DNA of 5,133 bases from Oscillospiraceae bacterium (lineage in GTDB: Bacteria; Bacillota; Clostridia; Oscillospirales; Oscillospiraceae). Numbering within the stretch: position 1 is the first letter of the stretch; each line of letters starts with the position of its first letter. The stretch covers positions 1-5,133 of the forward strand of contig JAHHSM010000105.1 in NCBI GenBank assembly GCA_020025175.1, written 5' to 3'. The notes under the pieces are model-generated. The model saw only the letters and a list, made by a program, of their open reading frames with translations, was not told where the DNA came from and ran no database searches. The translations under genes and the position numbers were made by a program. Positions 1 through 5,133 of this stretch are shown in pieces.

Positions 1-65
1 TTAAGTCCTGGTTTTGTTTTACGACAGGATGGTACAAATGAACTGTCGGTCTTTTTAACTTACAC

Positions 66-94
66 ACTCTATCACAAGTTTATATAAATGTCAA
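66..94 (-). promoter_or_regulatory. Putative sigma-A promoter pointing out of the left edge
   Basis: On the minus strand a perfect -35 box TTGACA (94-89) is followed, after a 17-base spacer, by TAGAGT (71-66), which matches the -10 consensus at four of six positions. Transcription would run towards position 1 and leave the window, so the gene it serves is not visible. Two copies of GAACTGTC (plus-strand reading, at 40-47 and 110-117) flank the promoter and could be operator half-sites. The assignment rests on the consensus match alone. Confidence 0.5.
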
Positions 95-153
95 ATTAAG
101 GAGTTTTTCGAACTGTCAACAAACTGCCCCCATACTGTGCCTGTTATCCGTTA

Positions 154-325
154 TTACTCATCATCGGGGAGAACTTTTTCGTATTCGTCCTTATCCTCGA
201 TTTCCTCCGGAATCTCATCTTCCTCATCGTCTTCGTCACGGTCGATCGCCATATCAATGCTATCTGTCGCTTGAACTCGTTGTACTTCAATAGTTACAGC
301 TGCCCGCAATGGTCATCATTTTCAT
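154..325 (-). pseudogene. Small acidic protein gene, apparently frameshifted
   Basis: The ATG at 325-323 overlaps the TGA of the preceding regulator gene (ATGA) and has AAGGAG at 342-337, 11 bases upstream, which is slightly long. Read directly, it gives only MKMMTIAGSCNY and a stop. Removing one G from the GGG at 303-305 opens a single frame to the TAA at 156-154. That frame encodes 56 residues, starting MKMMTIAAAVTIEVQRVQ and ending in a strongly acidic tail (about residues 28-56, rich in D and E, ending LPDDE). The long acidic run in good codons, the coupled start and the RBS argue that this was a real gene, the last of the cluster. A TTG start at 309 could give 51 residues without a frameshift but lacks a placed RBS. 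The function is unknown; acidic tails of this kind can mimic nucleic acid or bind basic proteins, but nothing specific is shown here. Confidence 0.45.
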
Positions 326-801
326 TGGTGTTCAATCTCCTTTGTATTCGTGTTATGATAGCGGCGAATAAATTCATTCACCGTGATATGCTCATACTGA
401 GCAAACGTTTCCAAATATTTACGTTTTGGCATTTTACGTACGCAGATCTGTCTGGCACACTCCTTATGAGGAACATTAAGCTGTTCTGCAAGTTTTTGAA
501 ACGAAATCCTTTCTTGATCCCGATAAATTGCTATAGGATTATTTGGATTCACTGTATCGGAGGTTTTACCGACCTTGCGCAAATCTGTAAAATCCTCCAG
601 ATCGGGCAAATCTGTACGAAGCAATTCCTCAACAGAGACATTCAGGCAATCAGAAAATTTCATCCAAACACAGCACATTCCATTTTCGATGGAAGCATAG
701 TGCTCATACTTATTAATAGTAAATGTTGAGAGTTCCGTCATCTCTGCCAGCTTCTGCTTGGATAGCCCCTCATGTATGCGATAATAAGCAAGTCCAACCA
801 T
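322..801 (-). CDS. XRE-type regulator with two helix-turn-helix-like halves
   Basis: This 159-residue soluble protein is probably a DNA-binding regulator of the mobile-element cluster. Residues about 3-62 read as a Cro/C1 (XRE) helix-turn-helix: LSKQKLAEMTELS is the first and turn region, TFTINKYE the recognition helix, and LNVSVEELL the usual closing helix. Residues about 88-148 repeat the same plan (ISFQKLAEQLNV, then VRKMPKRKYLETFAQYEHITVNEFI), joined by an acidic linker (DLPDLEDFTDL, 64-74). The second half may bind DNA or only mediate dimerisation. The ATG shares its A with the TGA of the upstream small ORF (TGATG) and has AAGGTGAG a few bases upstream, so translation is probably coupled. 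Its own stop overlaps the next ATG. Regulation of the recombinase operon or of the promoter at 94-66 is inferred from context. The family call is fairly safe; the target is unknown. Confidence 0.8.
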   Translation of the reverse strand: MVGLAYYRIHEGLSKQKLAEMTELSTFTINKYEHYASIENGMCCVWMKFSDCLNVSVEELLRTDLPDLEDFTDLRKVGKTSDTVNPNNPIAIYRDQERISFQKLAEQLNVPHKECARQICVRKMPKRKYLETFAQYEHITVNEFIRRYHNTNTKEIEHQ

Positions 802-967
802 CAGCTCACCTTCTTTTTCACAGTGTAGCAGCTGGGACTAAATTCGTACTCCCGGAGCAGCACCTCACCGAGAATGATCATGCTCCCACGCTGCTTCGGA
901 CAATTCACATAATAAACCCACTGCTCCCCCGCCTTTCCGTTCGAAAGCCACGTAGCAATTTATACAT
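801..967 (-). pseudogene. Remnant of a small cysteine-rich (KTR-like) protein
   Basis: Directly after the recombinase TAA (962-960) the same frame stays open for 53 codons to the TGA at 803-801, which overlaps the ATG of the regulator. It has no normal start near its beginning; internal GTG (908) and ATG (881) are possible. In another frame an ATG at 967-965 overlaps the recombinase end. Adding one G to the CCCCC/GGGGG run at 926-930 would fuse the two into 55 residues, MYKLLRGFRTERRG then EQWVYYVNCPKQ. The pattern W-V-Y, CP, a VL pair and a final FSPSC resembles the small cysteine-rich KTR proteins common in Firmicutes conjugative elements, but with half of the paired cysteines replaced (CPKQ, SPSC). 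The resemblance is judged by eye and is weak. The position and the TGATG junction with the regulator are the best evidence that it was translated. Confidence 0.4.
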
Positions 968-2417
968 TCCAGCATATTTCGGCCTGATCTTCATAAACAT
1001 CGATGCGTCGAATGAATTGTGTGACCACAACCTTTTTTTCTTCAAAGCTGAGCTCAGAGAACACCAGTTTTTCCGGCAGAACCAGCTGACTGCTGCGACG
1101 TTTTTTCTCCTCCAGCAGAGCCTGCCGTTCCTGTTCCAATCGCGCCAAAGCTCTCTGCAGATAAGCAGGGCTTAAGTCCTCACTCTCAGCAAAAGCATCC
1201 ATCAACCGGTCAGCACGACGGTCCAGTTCTTCCAGAGCTGCTTTGGTATCATCTTTTTCCGGCAGAGGTGCCGGCTGATCCGGACATTGAGCAAGCATCT
1301 TTTCAATGCACTGACGGACCTCCTGCTCCAGCTCGTCCAAGTTTATTCTGACAGTGGCACTGCATTTGGAAAGATTATAGCGCCCGCTGCAAATGAGCCG
1401 TCTTGTGGTACGATCCTTGCATACTTTGAGGCTATACCCACAATTTCCGCATTTGAGCAGTCCTGTCAGCCAAGTGTGCGTGCCCTTCCCGTTGTTGCCC
1501 AGCTGGTGATTGTGCATCAGCTTATTCTGGCAGGTAAGCCACAGCGCTGCCGGAACTATGCCGGGACTGTTGAGAATGGACAGGGCATGATCCTTGATAT
1601 CGGTGTACTTTTTCTGTGCCCGATCTCGTTTTCCAACCAATAGTGCTCCATGGATATAATCGAAATCTTCCGGAGGGGAAGTGACATTTGCACCCAAACT
1701 TTTATAGTGAAGATAGACCTGTTCATCTGCCATCACATAAACCGGGCTGTGAAGCACTCGTGAGAGCGCCACATTGTCCCAAGTGGAGCGGTGTGAAGAG
1801 GCAATTCCCTCTCGATTGAGCATCTTTGCTACAGAACCCAGTGATGCTCCATCCTCGGCATAAGCCTCGAAAATCCGTACCACAACAGGTGCAGACTCGT
1901 TGGGGACAAGGGTTGGAACGATCCGACCGTCTCTGGCATGGGATCTGCCAACGTCGAATCCAAATGGTGCAGGACCGCCGGGCCAGGAGCCCAATGCGGC
2001 TCGGCGGTAATAGTTGTCCCGTACGCGTTCAGCAGTCGTTTCTCGCTCCAGTTGCGCAAAGACCATAATAATATGTAGCATGGCTCGTCCCATGGGTGTG
2101 GACGTATCAAAGTTTTCATTTACCGATACAAACTCCACATGGTTTGCCTGCAAAATCTCCCACAGGCTGCCGAAATCAGCCACAGAGCGGGAAAAACGAT
2201 CCAAGCGATACACATACAGCTTATCGATTTTTCCGGCTCTAATATCCCGAAGCAGCGCCTGAAAGGATGGGCGATCCGTATTCTTTCCTGAGTATCCGCG
2301 GTCTTTGTAGACCTTCAGCTGCTCCCCAGCAGTTTTCTCACAAAGTTCGATCTGCCCTTCAATGGATAAACTGTTCTTCTTCTCCACTGACTGTCTTGCA
2401 TAAACTGCATGCACCAT
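960..2417 (-). CDS. Large serine recombinase (site-specific integrase/excisionase)
   Basis: This 485-residue enzyme carries out cut-and-rejoin DNA recombination through a phosphoserine link, and would integrate or excise the element. The resolvase-like catalytic domain covers about residues 2-140, with YARQS placing the nucleophile at Ser10 and Arg8 beside it. YRLDRFSR (70-77) supplies the conserved arginines, and GRAMLHIIMVFAQLERE (110-126) leads into the long helix. The recombinase domain follows from about 142 (GSWPGGPAPFGF). The zinc ribbon has Cys323/Cys326 (CGNC) and Cys343/Cys352. A charged coiled coil spans about 393-443 and is followed by a typical short C-terminal strand ending ICWNV. 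The length and domain order fit an intact, active member. The ATG lies two bases after the stop of the 41-residue ORF and has only a weak AAAGG upstream, suggesting translational coupling. Expression is probably controlled by the attenuator at 2660-2734. Its attachment sites are not recognisable here. Confidence 0.95.
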   Translation of the reverse strand: MVHAVYARQSVEKKNSLSIEGQIELCEKTAGEQLKVYKDRGYSGKNTDRPSFQALLRDIRAGKIDKLYVYRLDRFSRSVADFGSLWEILQANHVEFVSVNENFDTSTPMGRAMLHIIMVFAQLERETTAERVRDNYYRRAALGSWPGGPAPFGFDVGRSHARDGRIVPTLVPNESAPVVVRIFEAYAEDGASLGSVAKMLNREGIASSHRSTWDNVALSRVLHSPVYVMADEQVYLHYKSLGANVTSPPEDFDYIHGALLVGKRDRAQKKYTDIKDHALSILNSPGIVPAALWLTCQNKLMHNHQLGNNGKGTHTWLTGLLKCGNCGYSLKVCKDRTTRRLICSGRYNLSKCSATVRINLDELEQEVRQCIEKMLAQCPDQPAPLPEKDDTKAALEELDRRADRLMDAFAESEDLSPAYLQRALARLEQERQALLEEKKRRSSQLVLPEKLVFSELSFEEKKVVVTQFIRRIDVYEDQAEICWNV

Positions 2418-2419
2418 AG

Positions 2420-2545
2420 TTATGCAACCTTTTTCGGACCGCGCATGTTCTGCAGCTTGACAGCACAGACTTTTTTCAATTCCTGCAGCCGTGCCATCCG
2501 CTCATCTTCCGTTTGATACGTCGGATGCTGATGAATGAGTTTCAT
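2420..2545 (-). CDS. Small hypothetical protein preceding the recombinase
   Basis: A 41-residue, basic, probably helical protein (MKLIHQHPTYQ at the start, ARLQELKKVCAVKLQNMRG in the middle, ending GPKKVA). It has no membrane segment or recognised domain. I chose the ATG at 2545 because GGGAGGG (2558-2552) sits six bases upstream. The same frame opens further up at an ATG at 2626, giving 68 residues, with AAGGAGT (2644-2638) 11 bases before it. The extra 27 codons do not look like good coding sequence and contain the closer RBS, so they may be leader. The stop is two bases from the recombinase ATG, so the two are almost certainly co-translated. Many serine recombinases have a small partner gene in this place, and a role as accessory or directionality factor is possible, but that is inference from position only. 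Confidence 0.6.
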   Translation of the reverse strand: MKLIHQHPTYQTEDERMARLQELKKVCAVKLQNMRGPKKVA

Positions 2546-2642
2546 AGGTATCCCTCCCTGAGATAACCTATGCACCGCAAGAGGCAAAGATTCTGGTAGG
2601 CACGAGAAATTTATGGACATTTTCATAGTAGTAAATCACTCC

Positions 2643-2663
2643 TTTTGTTTTCCGGAAACAAAA
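2643..2663 (-). repeat. Inverted repeat overlapping the terminator T-tract
   Basis: TTTTGTTT (2643-2650) and AAACAAAA (2656-2663) form an 8-bp stem with a five-base loop containing CCGG. In the minus-strand RNA the U-tract of the terminator would pair with the A-rich stretch immediately before AAGGAGT (2644-2638), the possible ribosome binding site of the 2626 start. A role in shielding this site or competing with the terminator is inferred. Confidence 0.4.
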
Positions 2664-2696
2664 AACACCATGCAGGTATAAAGACCCTACACGGTG
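2660..2696 (-). terminator. Rho-independent terminator acting as attenuator
   Basis: On the minus strand CACCGTGTAGG (2696-2686) pairs with CCTGCATGGTG (2676-2666) over 11 base pairs, two of them G-U, around a 9-base loop, and a run of six T follows (2665-2660). It lies between the leader ORF and the genes for the small protein and recombinase. The leader stop codon TAG (2689-2687) falls inside the 5' arm, so a ribosome finishing the leader would cover the stem and favour read-through. Confidence 0.8.
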
Positions 2697-2734
2697 CAAG
2701 GAGTTGTTGTATCTATTTTTCCTACTTTGCTCAT
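2687..2734 (-). CDS. Leader peptide MSKVGKIDTTTPCTV of an attenuator
   Basis: This 15-residue ORF has an almost perfect Shine-Dalgarno sequence, AAGGAGG (2748-2742), seven bases before its ATG. The ATG overlaps the TGA of the preceding integrase-like frame (ATGA), so ribosomes finishing that gene could restart here. The last codons ACC GTG TAG form the 5' arm of the terminator at 2696-2660. Such a short, well-translated ORF ending in a terminator stem is the hallmark of ribosome-mediated attenuation, as known for the tet(M) leader of Tn916 and for amino acid operons. The peptide has three threonines in a row and one cysteine near the end. Stalling there, by an antibiotic or by scarcity of charged tRNA, would keep the stem open and allow transcription into the recombinase genes. 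The mechanism is inferred; the layout is seen directly. Confidence 0.7.
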   Translation of the reverse strand: MSKVGKIDTTTPCTV

Positions 2735-3827
2735 GTGTCCCCCTCCTTCTCGTCTTTTTCAGGCAGAATGAATGTAATGGTTGCAGTGACTCCGCCCACC
2801 GCTCCCAAGCTTAAACTCACTAAATCCGAAGGCATGTGCTCAGGGGAATAGGATTTCAGTTCTATACAAGCATGCACACGTGTCCTGCAATCCGCTTCAT
2901 CCGTGACCCATGGCTCTTGCAGTTTTGCCCCCAACCGCTGCGGAGTATATTTGCCCAGTGTACCGGGATAGAGATGATTGAACCACTGATCCTGCTGGGC
3001 ACCCAGCCGATTGAGAAAGGTTGGTGCTTGAAAGTCTTGATAGCATCGTGCAGAAACAATTTTGGGCGGTTTTCCGCAAAAACGCCGCACTACTTTCCTC
3101 ATCGACTCCTGTTTTCCTCAAATTCTGAATGGCTGTATTCCGCAGCAACGCAACAATTGGCCGAGGTGAAATCTTTGAGGTGTCTGTCAACAATGTTGGA
3201 GCCCAACGAGTGAAAAGGTCGTTCATTTTCTTATGAAGTTCTGTCAGCGTCACGCAGATCTTACGACCGCTTTGGCTCGGAAATACAGGAAGCTCCACAT
3301 AGGCATCCTCATCCCCCGGGATGCGTTGGGCATCCATCTTTACCTGAGTTTCAGTGCCTTATAATAAAAACAGGGAGAATACGCCTTTTATATGGCTCGT
3401 CATAAGTAAGAAGCCTGTGTTTTTTCTGATGATGGAGTTTGGTGTAGATTTCTGATACAGACACAATCAAACGTTGGGGATAACCAGGTAAAAAGCAGAA
3501 ATTCCCATAAGTAAGCGCACAAAGCTCATCAAGGCTCAATCCAAGCGTCATCATAGGGAGTCCTGCAAACATTGTGTGCTTCGATTTTCAAAGCAGGCAG
3601 TGATCAGTTAACGGCAGCAGCAAGCAGGCAGCATAGAATATTCCAGATTGCGGTCGATCAAGAGTAGATTTGTCAAAGGGTCTTTTTGCAAATCGTAACA
3701 CTTTTATGTTCAGGCTGTTTTGGCGTGCTCTCAGCGTAGGAAGCAGAGCCGAAAAAAGGATGATGCGCCATCCAGATATGGTGTCTCGCCCCTGGGAGAG
3801 TACACGGCTGGCGACAGGCAGTACCAC
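2731..3827 (-). pseudogene. Degenerate tyrosine-recombinase-like gene, broken in several places
   Basis: Successive frames give one coherent protein. Part 1 (GTG at 3827 to TGA 3590-3588) contains LFSALLPTLRARQNSLNIKV and ends near FYAACLLLPL. Part 2 continues in the same frame after that stop (LGLSLDELCALTYGNF, YKRRILPV) to a TGA at 3353-3351. Part 3, in a shifted frame (about 3358-3080), contains MDAQRIPGDEDAYVELP and LLRNTAIQNLRKTGVDEE. Part 4, shifted again at the A5/T5 run 3078-3082, contains FCGKPPKIVSARCYQDF and ends EKDEKEGDT at 2731. The order GLxxxEL-CAL, KRR-x-LP, LRxTAxxxL, then FxGxxx...CY matches the catalytic half of tyrosine recombinases. The first Arg (GLS), the His of HxxR (ALLR) and the GH motif (GK) are replaced; the second Arg and the Tyr remain. 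It may be a non-catalytic relative that has also decayed. An upstream ATG at 3878 is followed by a stop in the same frame after five codons. The N-terminal DNA-binding part is not recognisable. Confidence 0.6.
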
Positions 3828-3846
3828 CTCCGGCCTTGCCGGTGGT
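3823..3846. repeat. GC-rich imperfect hairpin at the cluster edge
   Basis: ACCACCTCCGGC and GCCGGTGGT form an imperfect inverted repeat with a three-base loop and a small bulge. No T-run follows on either strand, so it is not a standard terminator. It lies at the start of the broken integrase-like gene, just where GC-rich sequence gives way to the AT-rich region before the plus-strand gene, so it could mark an end or a junction of the element. Confidence 0.3.
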
Positions 3847-3880
3847 GCGTAAGTGCGTTCTTAGCTTAGGTGTATCATGA

Positions 3881-3909
3881 TTGACTATTCTTTTGAAAAA
3901 TGATATTAT
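3881..3909 (+). promoter_or_regulatory. Extended -10 promoter of the S66 peptidase gene
   Basis: TTGACT (3881-3886), a 17-base spacer and TATTAT (3904-3909), preceded by TG at 3901-3902 (TGA-TATTAT), form a strong sigma-A promoter with an extended -10 element. It lies about 50 bases before the ATG at 3962. A direct repeat GAATATT (3912-3918 and 3929-3935) sits just downstream and might bind a regulator. The ribosome binding site AGGAAGG (3949-3955) is six bases before the ATG. Confidence 0.75.
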
Positions 3910-3961
3910 TTGAATATTATACTTATCAGAATATTTCTAACAGCTAATAGGAAGGTACATT

Positions 3962-4963
3962 ATGAAAGTGAGAAAGTTGAATGGAGAAATTACAATAGGT
4001 ATATTTTCACCATCATCTCCAATTTCTGCAACTGTCCCCATCCGTTATGAACGAGGAATCCAATATCTACAAACAAAAGGCTACAAAGTTATGAACGGTC
4101 AGTTGTGCGGCAAAACGGATTTCTATCGTTCCGGAACCATTCAGGAAAGAGCGGAGGAATTTAATGCACTTCTTTACAATGAAGAAATTGATATTTTAAT
4201 GGCAGCAATCGGCGGAAACAATACTAATTCCATTCTGCCGTATATCGACTATCAATATCTGAAACACCACCCCAAGGTGATCGTTGGCTATTCGGATGTC
4301 ACAGCACTCTTATTGGCAATCTATGCCAAAACAGGTCTAGTCACATTTTATGGTCCGGCAGCAGCGGCTTCCTTTGGAGAATTTTCTCCTTTTGTAGATT
4401 GGACCTTTGCTTATTTTAATTCCATGATGAAAAGTCAGATTGAAATACCATATTATTTTCATAAGCCCCCTTTCTGGACGGATGAATTTATCGACTGGGG
4501 TACACAGGATCACGGAAAAATCCAGCGCGAAAACGAGTGGATTTGTGTTCACTCTGGTATGTGCCAAGGAAGATTGATTGGAGGAAACTTGAACACCATG
4601 GAGGGATTTTTCGGCACAGAATATATGCCTCAAATCCAAGAGGGCGATATTCTTTTTATGGAAGATTCTCTTAAAGATGCATGCACCATTGAGCGCAGTT
4701 TTTCTCTCTTGAAACTTGCTGGTGTATTTGATAGAGTTTCTGGTATTATTCTGGGCAAGTACGAAAAATTCGATGATAACGGTACTGGCAGAAAGCCATA
4801 CGAAATACTGATGGAAGTTCTGGGGAATAGCAGCCTTCCTATCCTGGCGGATTTTGATTGCTGCCACACACATCCTATGATGACTATGCCTCTTGGCTGT
4901 CAGGTGAGACTGGATGCAGAAACTAAAATTGTGACACTACTGGAATCTCCATTTACAGAATAA
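3962..4963 (+). CDS. S66-family LD-carboxypeptidase, MccF/LdcA type
   Basis: This 333-residue cytoplasmic serine peptidase has no signal peptide. The S66 family either removes the terminal D-Ala from recycled murein tetrapeptide (LdcA) or cleaves microcin C-type peptide-nucleotides and so gives immunity (MccF). The fold markers are in order: an N-terminal strand with IGIFSPSSP (12-20), AAIGGNNTNSIL (81-92) for the oxyanion loop, VGYSD (108-112) with nucleophile Ser111, GRLIGGNLNTMEGFFGT (203-219), LFMEDS (231-236) with Glu234, and CCHTHPMMTMPLG (300-312) with His302. The longer middle part, with Trp residues at 172, 179 and 193 and a charged stretch, and the HTHPM wording fit the MccF branch better than classic LdcA. 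The length is normal and the frame is intact. The start is fixed by AGGAAGG six bases upstream, and the gene has its own strong promoter. A Cys stands where many family members have the Gly of the GH motif. It has no visible operon partner. Confidence 0.93.
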   Translation: MKVRKLNGEITIGIFSPSSPISATVPIRYERGIQYLQTKGYKVMNGQLCGKTDFYRSGTIQERAEEFNALLYNEEIDILMAAIGGNNTNSILPYIDYQYLKHHPKVIVGYSDVTALLLAIYAKTGLVTFYGPAAAASFGEFSPFVDWTFAYFNSMMKSQIEIPYYFHKPPFWTDEFIDWGTQDHGKIQRENEWICVHSGMCQGRLIGGNLNTMEGFFGTEYMPQIQEGDILFMEDSLKDACTIERSFSLLKLAGVFDRVSGIILGKYEKFDDNGTGRKPYEILMEVLGNSSLPILADFDCCHTHPMMTMPLGCQVRLDAETKIVTLLESPFTE

Positions 4964-5133
4964 CTGTTCTACTCATAATCAAATTAGAAATTTTTCGGCT
5001 TTTACAAGAAAGAGTTCGACCTATTCCAATTATTCTAACAGATTAACTTTTAGGATTTGTTTGGCGAATACAGTCATATATAGGGTTCGATGTAAGTATT
5101 GGAATACAGTAGTTTGAAAAATATCCGCTTAAA
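4964..5133. other. AT-rich intergenic region without a recognisable gene
   Basis: Downstream of the peptidase gene the sequence is AT-rich with no convincing ORF and no clear terminator. AAATTAGAAATTT near 4981 gives only a weak five-pair stem before a short T-run. TATTCCAAT and its inverted copy ATTGGAATA, about 60 bases apart towards the end, form a distant inverted repeat of unknown meaning. Confidence 0.4.

Noticed and set aside
1..32. TCCTG/CAGGA inverted repeat at the left end
   Set aside because: Only five base pairs around a 14-base loop, with no T-run; it may be chance.
271..1175. Plus-strand open frames opposite the regulator and recombinase genes
   Set aside because: They are antisense to well-supported genes, contain no recognisable motif and lack ribosome binding sites.
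1287..2262. Further open frames inside the recombinase gene on both strands
   Set aside because: They overlap a complete serine recombinase with all catalytic and zinc-binding residues, so they are shadows.
3823..3846. GC-rich hairpin as a transcription terminator
   Set aside because: There is no T-run on either side, and it lies within the start of the integrase-like coding frame.
3670..3852. A plus-strand open frame of 60 codons before the peptidase gene
   Set aside because: It is antisense to the coherent integrase-like frame and has no RBS or motif.
4337..4873. Minus-strand frames within the peptidase gene
   Set aside because: They are antisense to an intact S66 peptidase and have no supporting signal.
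1..5133. CRISPR array, tRNA or rRNA genes, or recombinase attachment sites
   Set aside because: No regularly spaced repeats, no cloverleaf-like sequence and no rRNA-like stretch were seen. Serine recombinase att sites cannot be identified without a second junction for comparison.

Overview
The window looks like a piece of a Firmicutes genome, most likely a gut Clostridia-type anaerobe. The grounds are the strong AGGAGG-type ribosome binding sites, the moderate GC content, the tightly overlapping genes, the large serine recombinase, and protein wording typical of Oscillospiraceae/Lachnospiraceae mobile elements. This is judged from style; no search was run. Most of the window (about 150-3830) is a single minus-strand, mobile-element-like gene cluster. 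The right end (about 3880-4963) holds one plus-strand gene with its own promoter, more AT-rich and more like a resident or cargo gene.

Minus-strand cluster, in the order of transcription (right to left). (1) A broken tyrosine-recombinase-like gene (3827-2731), split across reading frames by an in-frame stop and several frameshifts, with the usual catalytic residues partly replaced. (2) A 15-codon leader ORF (2734-2687) with an excellent ribosome binding site. Its start overlaps the stop of the preceding gene, and its stop codon lies inside the 5' arm of a Rho-independent terminator (2696-2660). This is a textbook layout for ribosome-controlled attenuation. (3) A small unknown protein of 41 residues (2545-2420). 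(4) A 485-residue large serine recombinase (2417-960). (5) A short ORF remnant resembling a degenerate cysteine-rich KTR protein (967-801). (6) A 159-residue protein with two helix-turn-helix-like halves (801-322), whose ATG shares a base with the stop before it. (7) A small acidic ORF (325-154) that reads through as 56 residues only if one G is removed. A good minus-strand promoter (94-66) points out of the left edge.

How the parts may work together (inference). The attenuator would decide how much transcription reaches the recombinase and the XRE-type regulator. The serine recombinase would excise or integrate the element. The regulator could act on its own unit or on the promoter at 94-66, which is flanked by two copies of GAACTGTC. 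Several small genes appear frameshifted, mostly at short homopolymer runs, so the element is either decaying or the assembly carries indel errors.

The plus-strand gene (3962-4963) encodes an S66-family LD-carboxypeptidase of the MccF/LdcA type, with Ser, Glu and His in the expected places. It is read from an extended -10 promoter and has no visible functional tie to the recombinase cluster.
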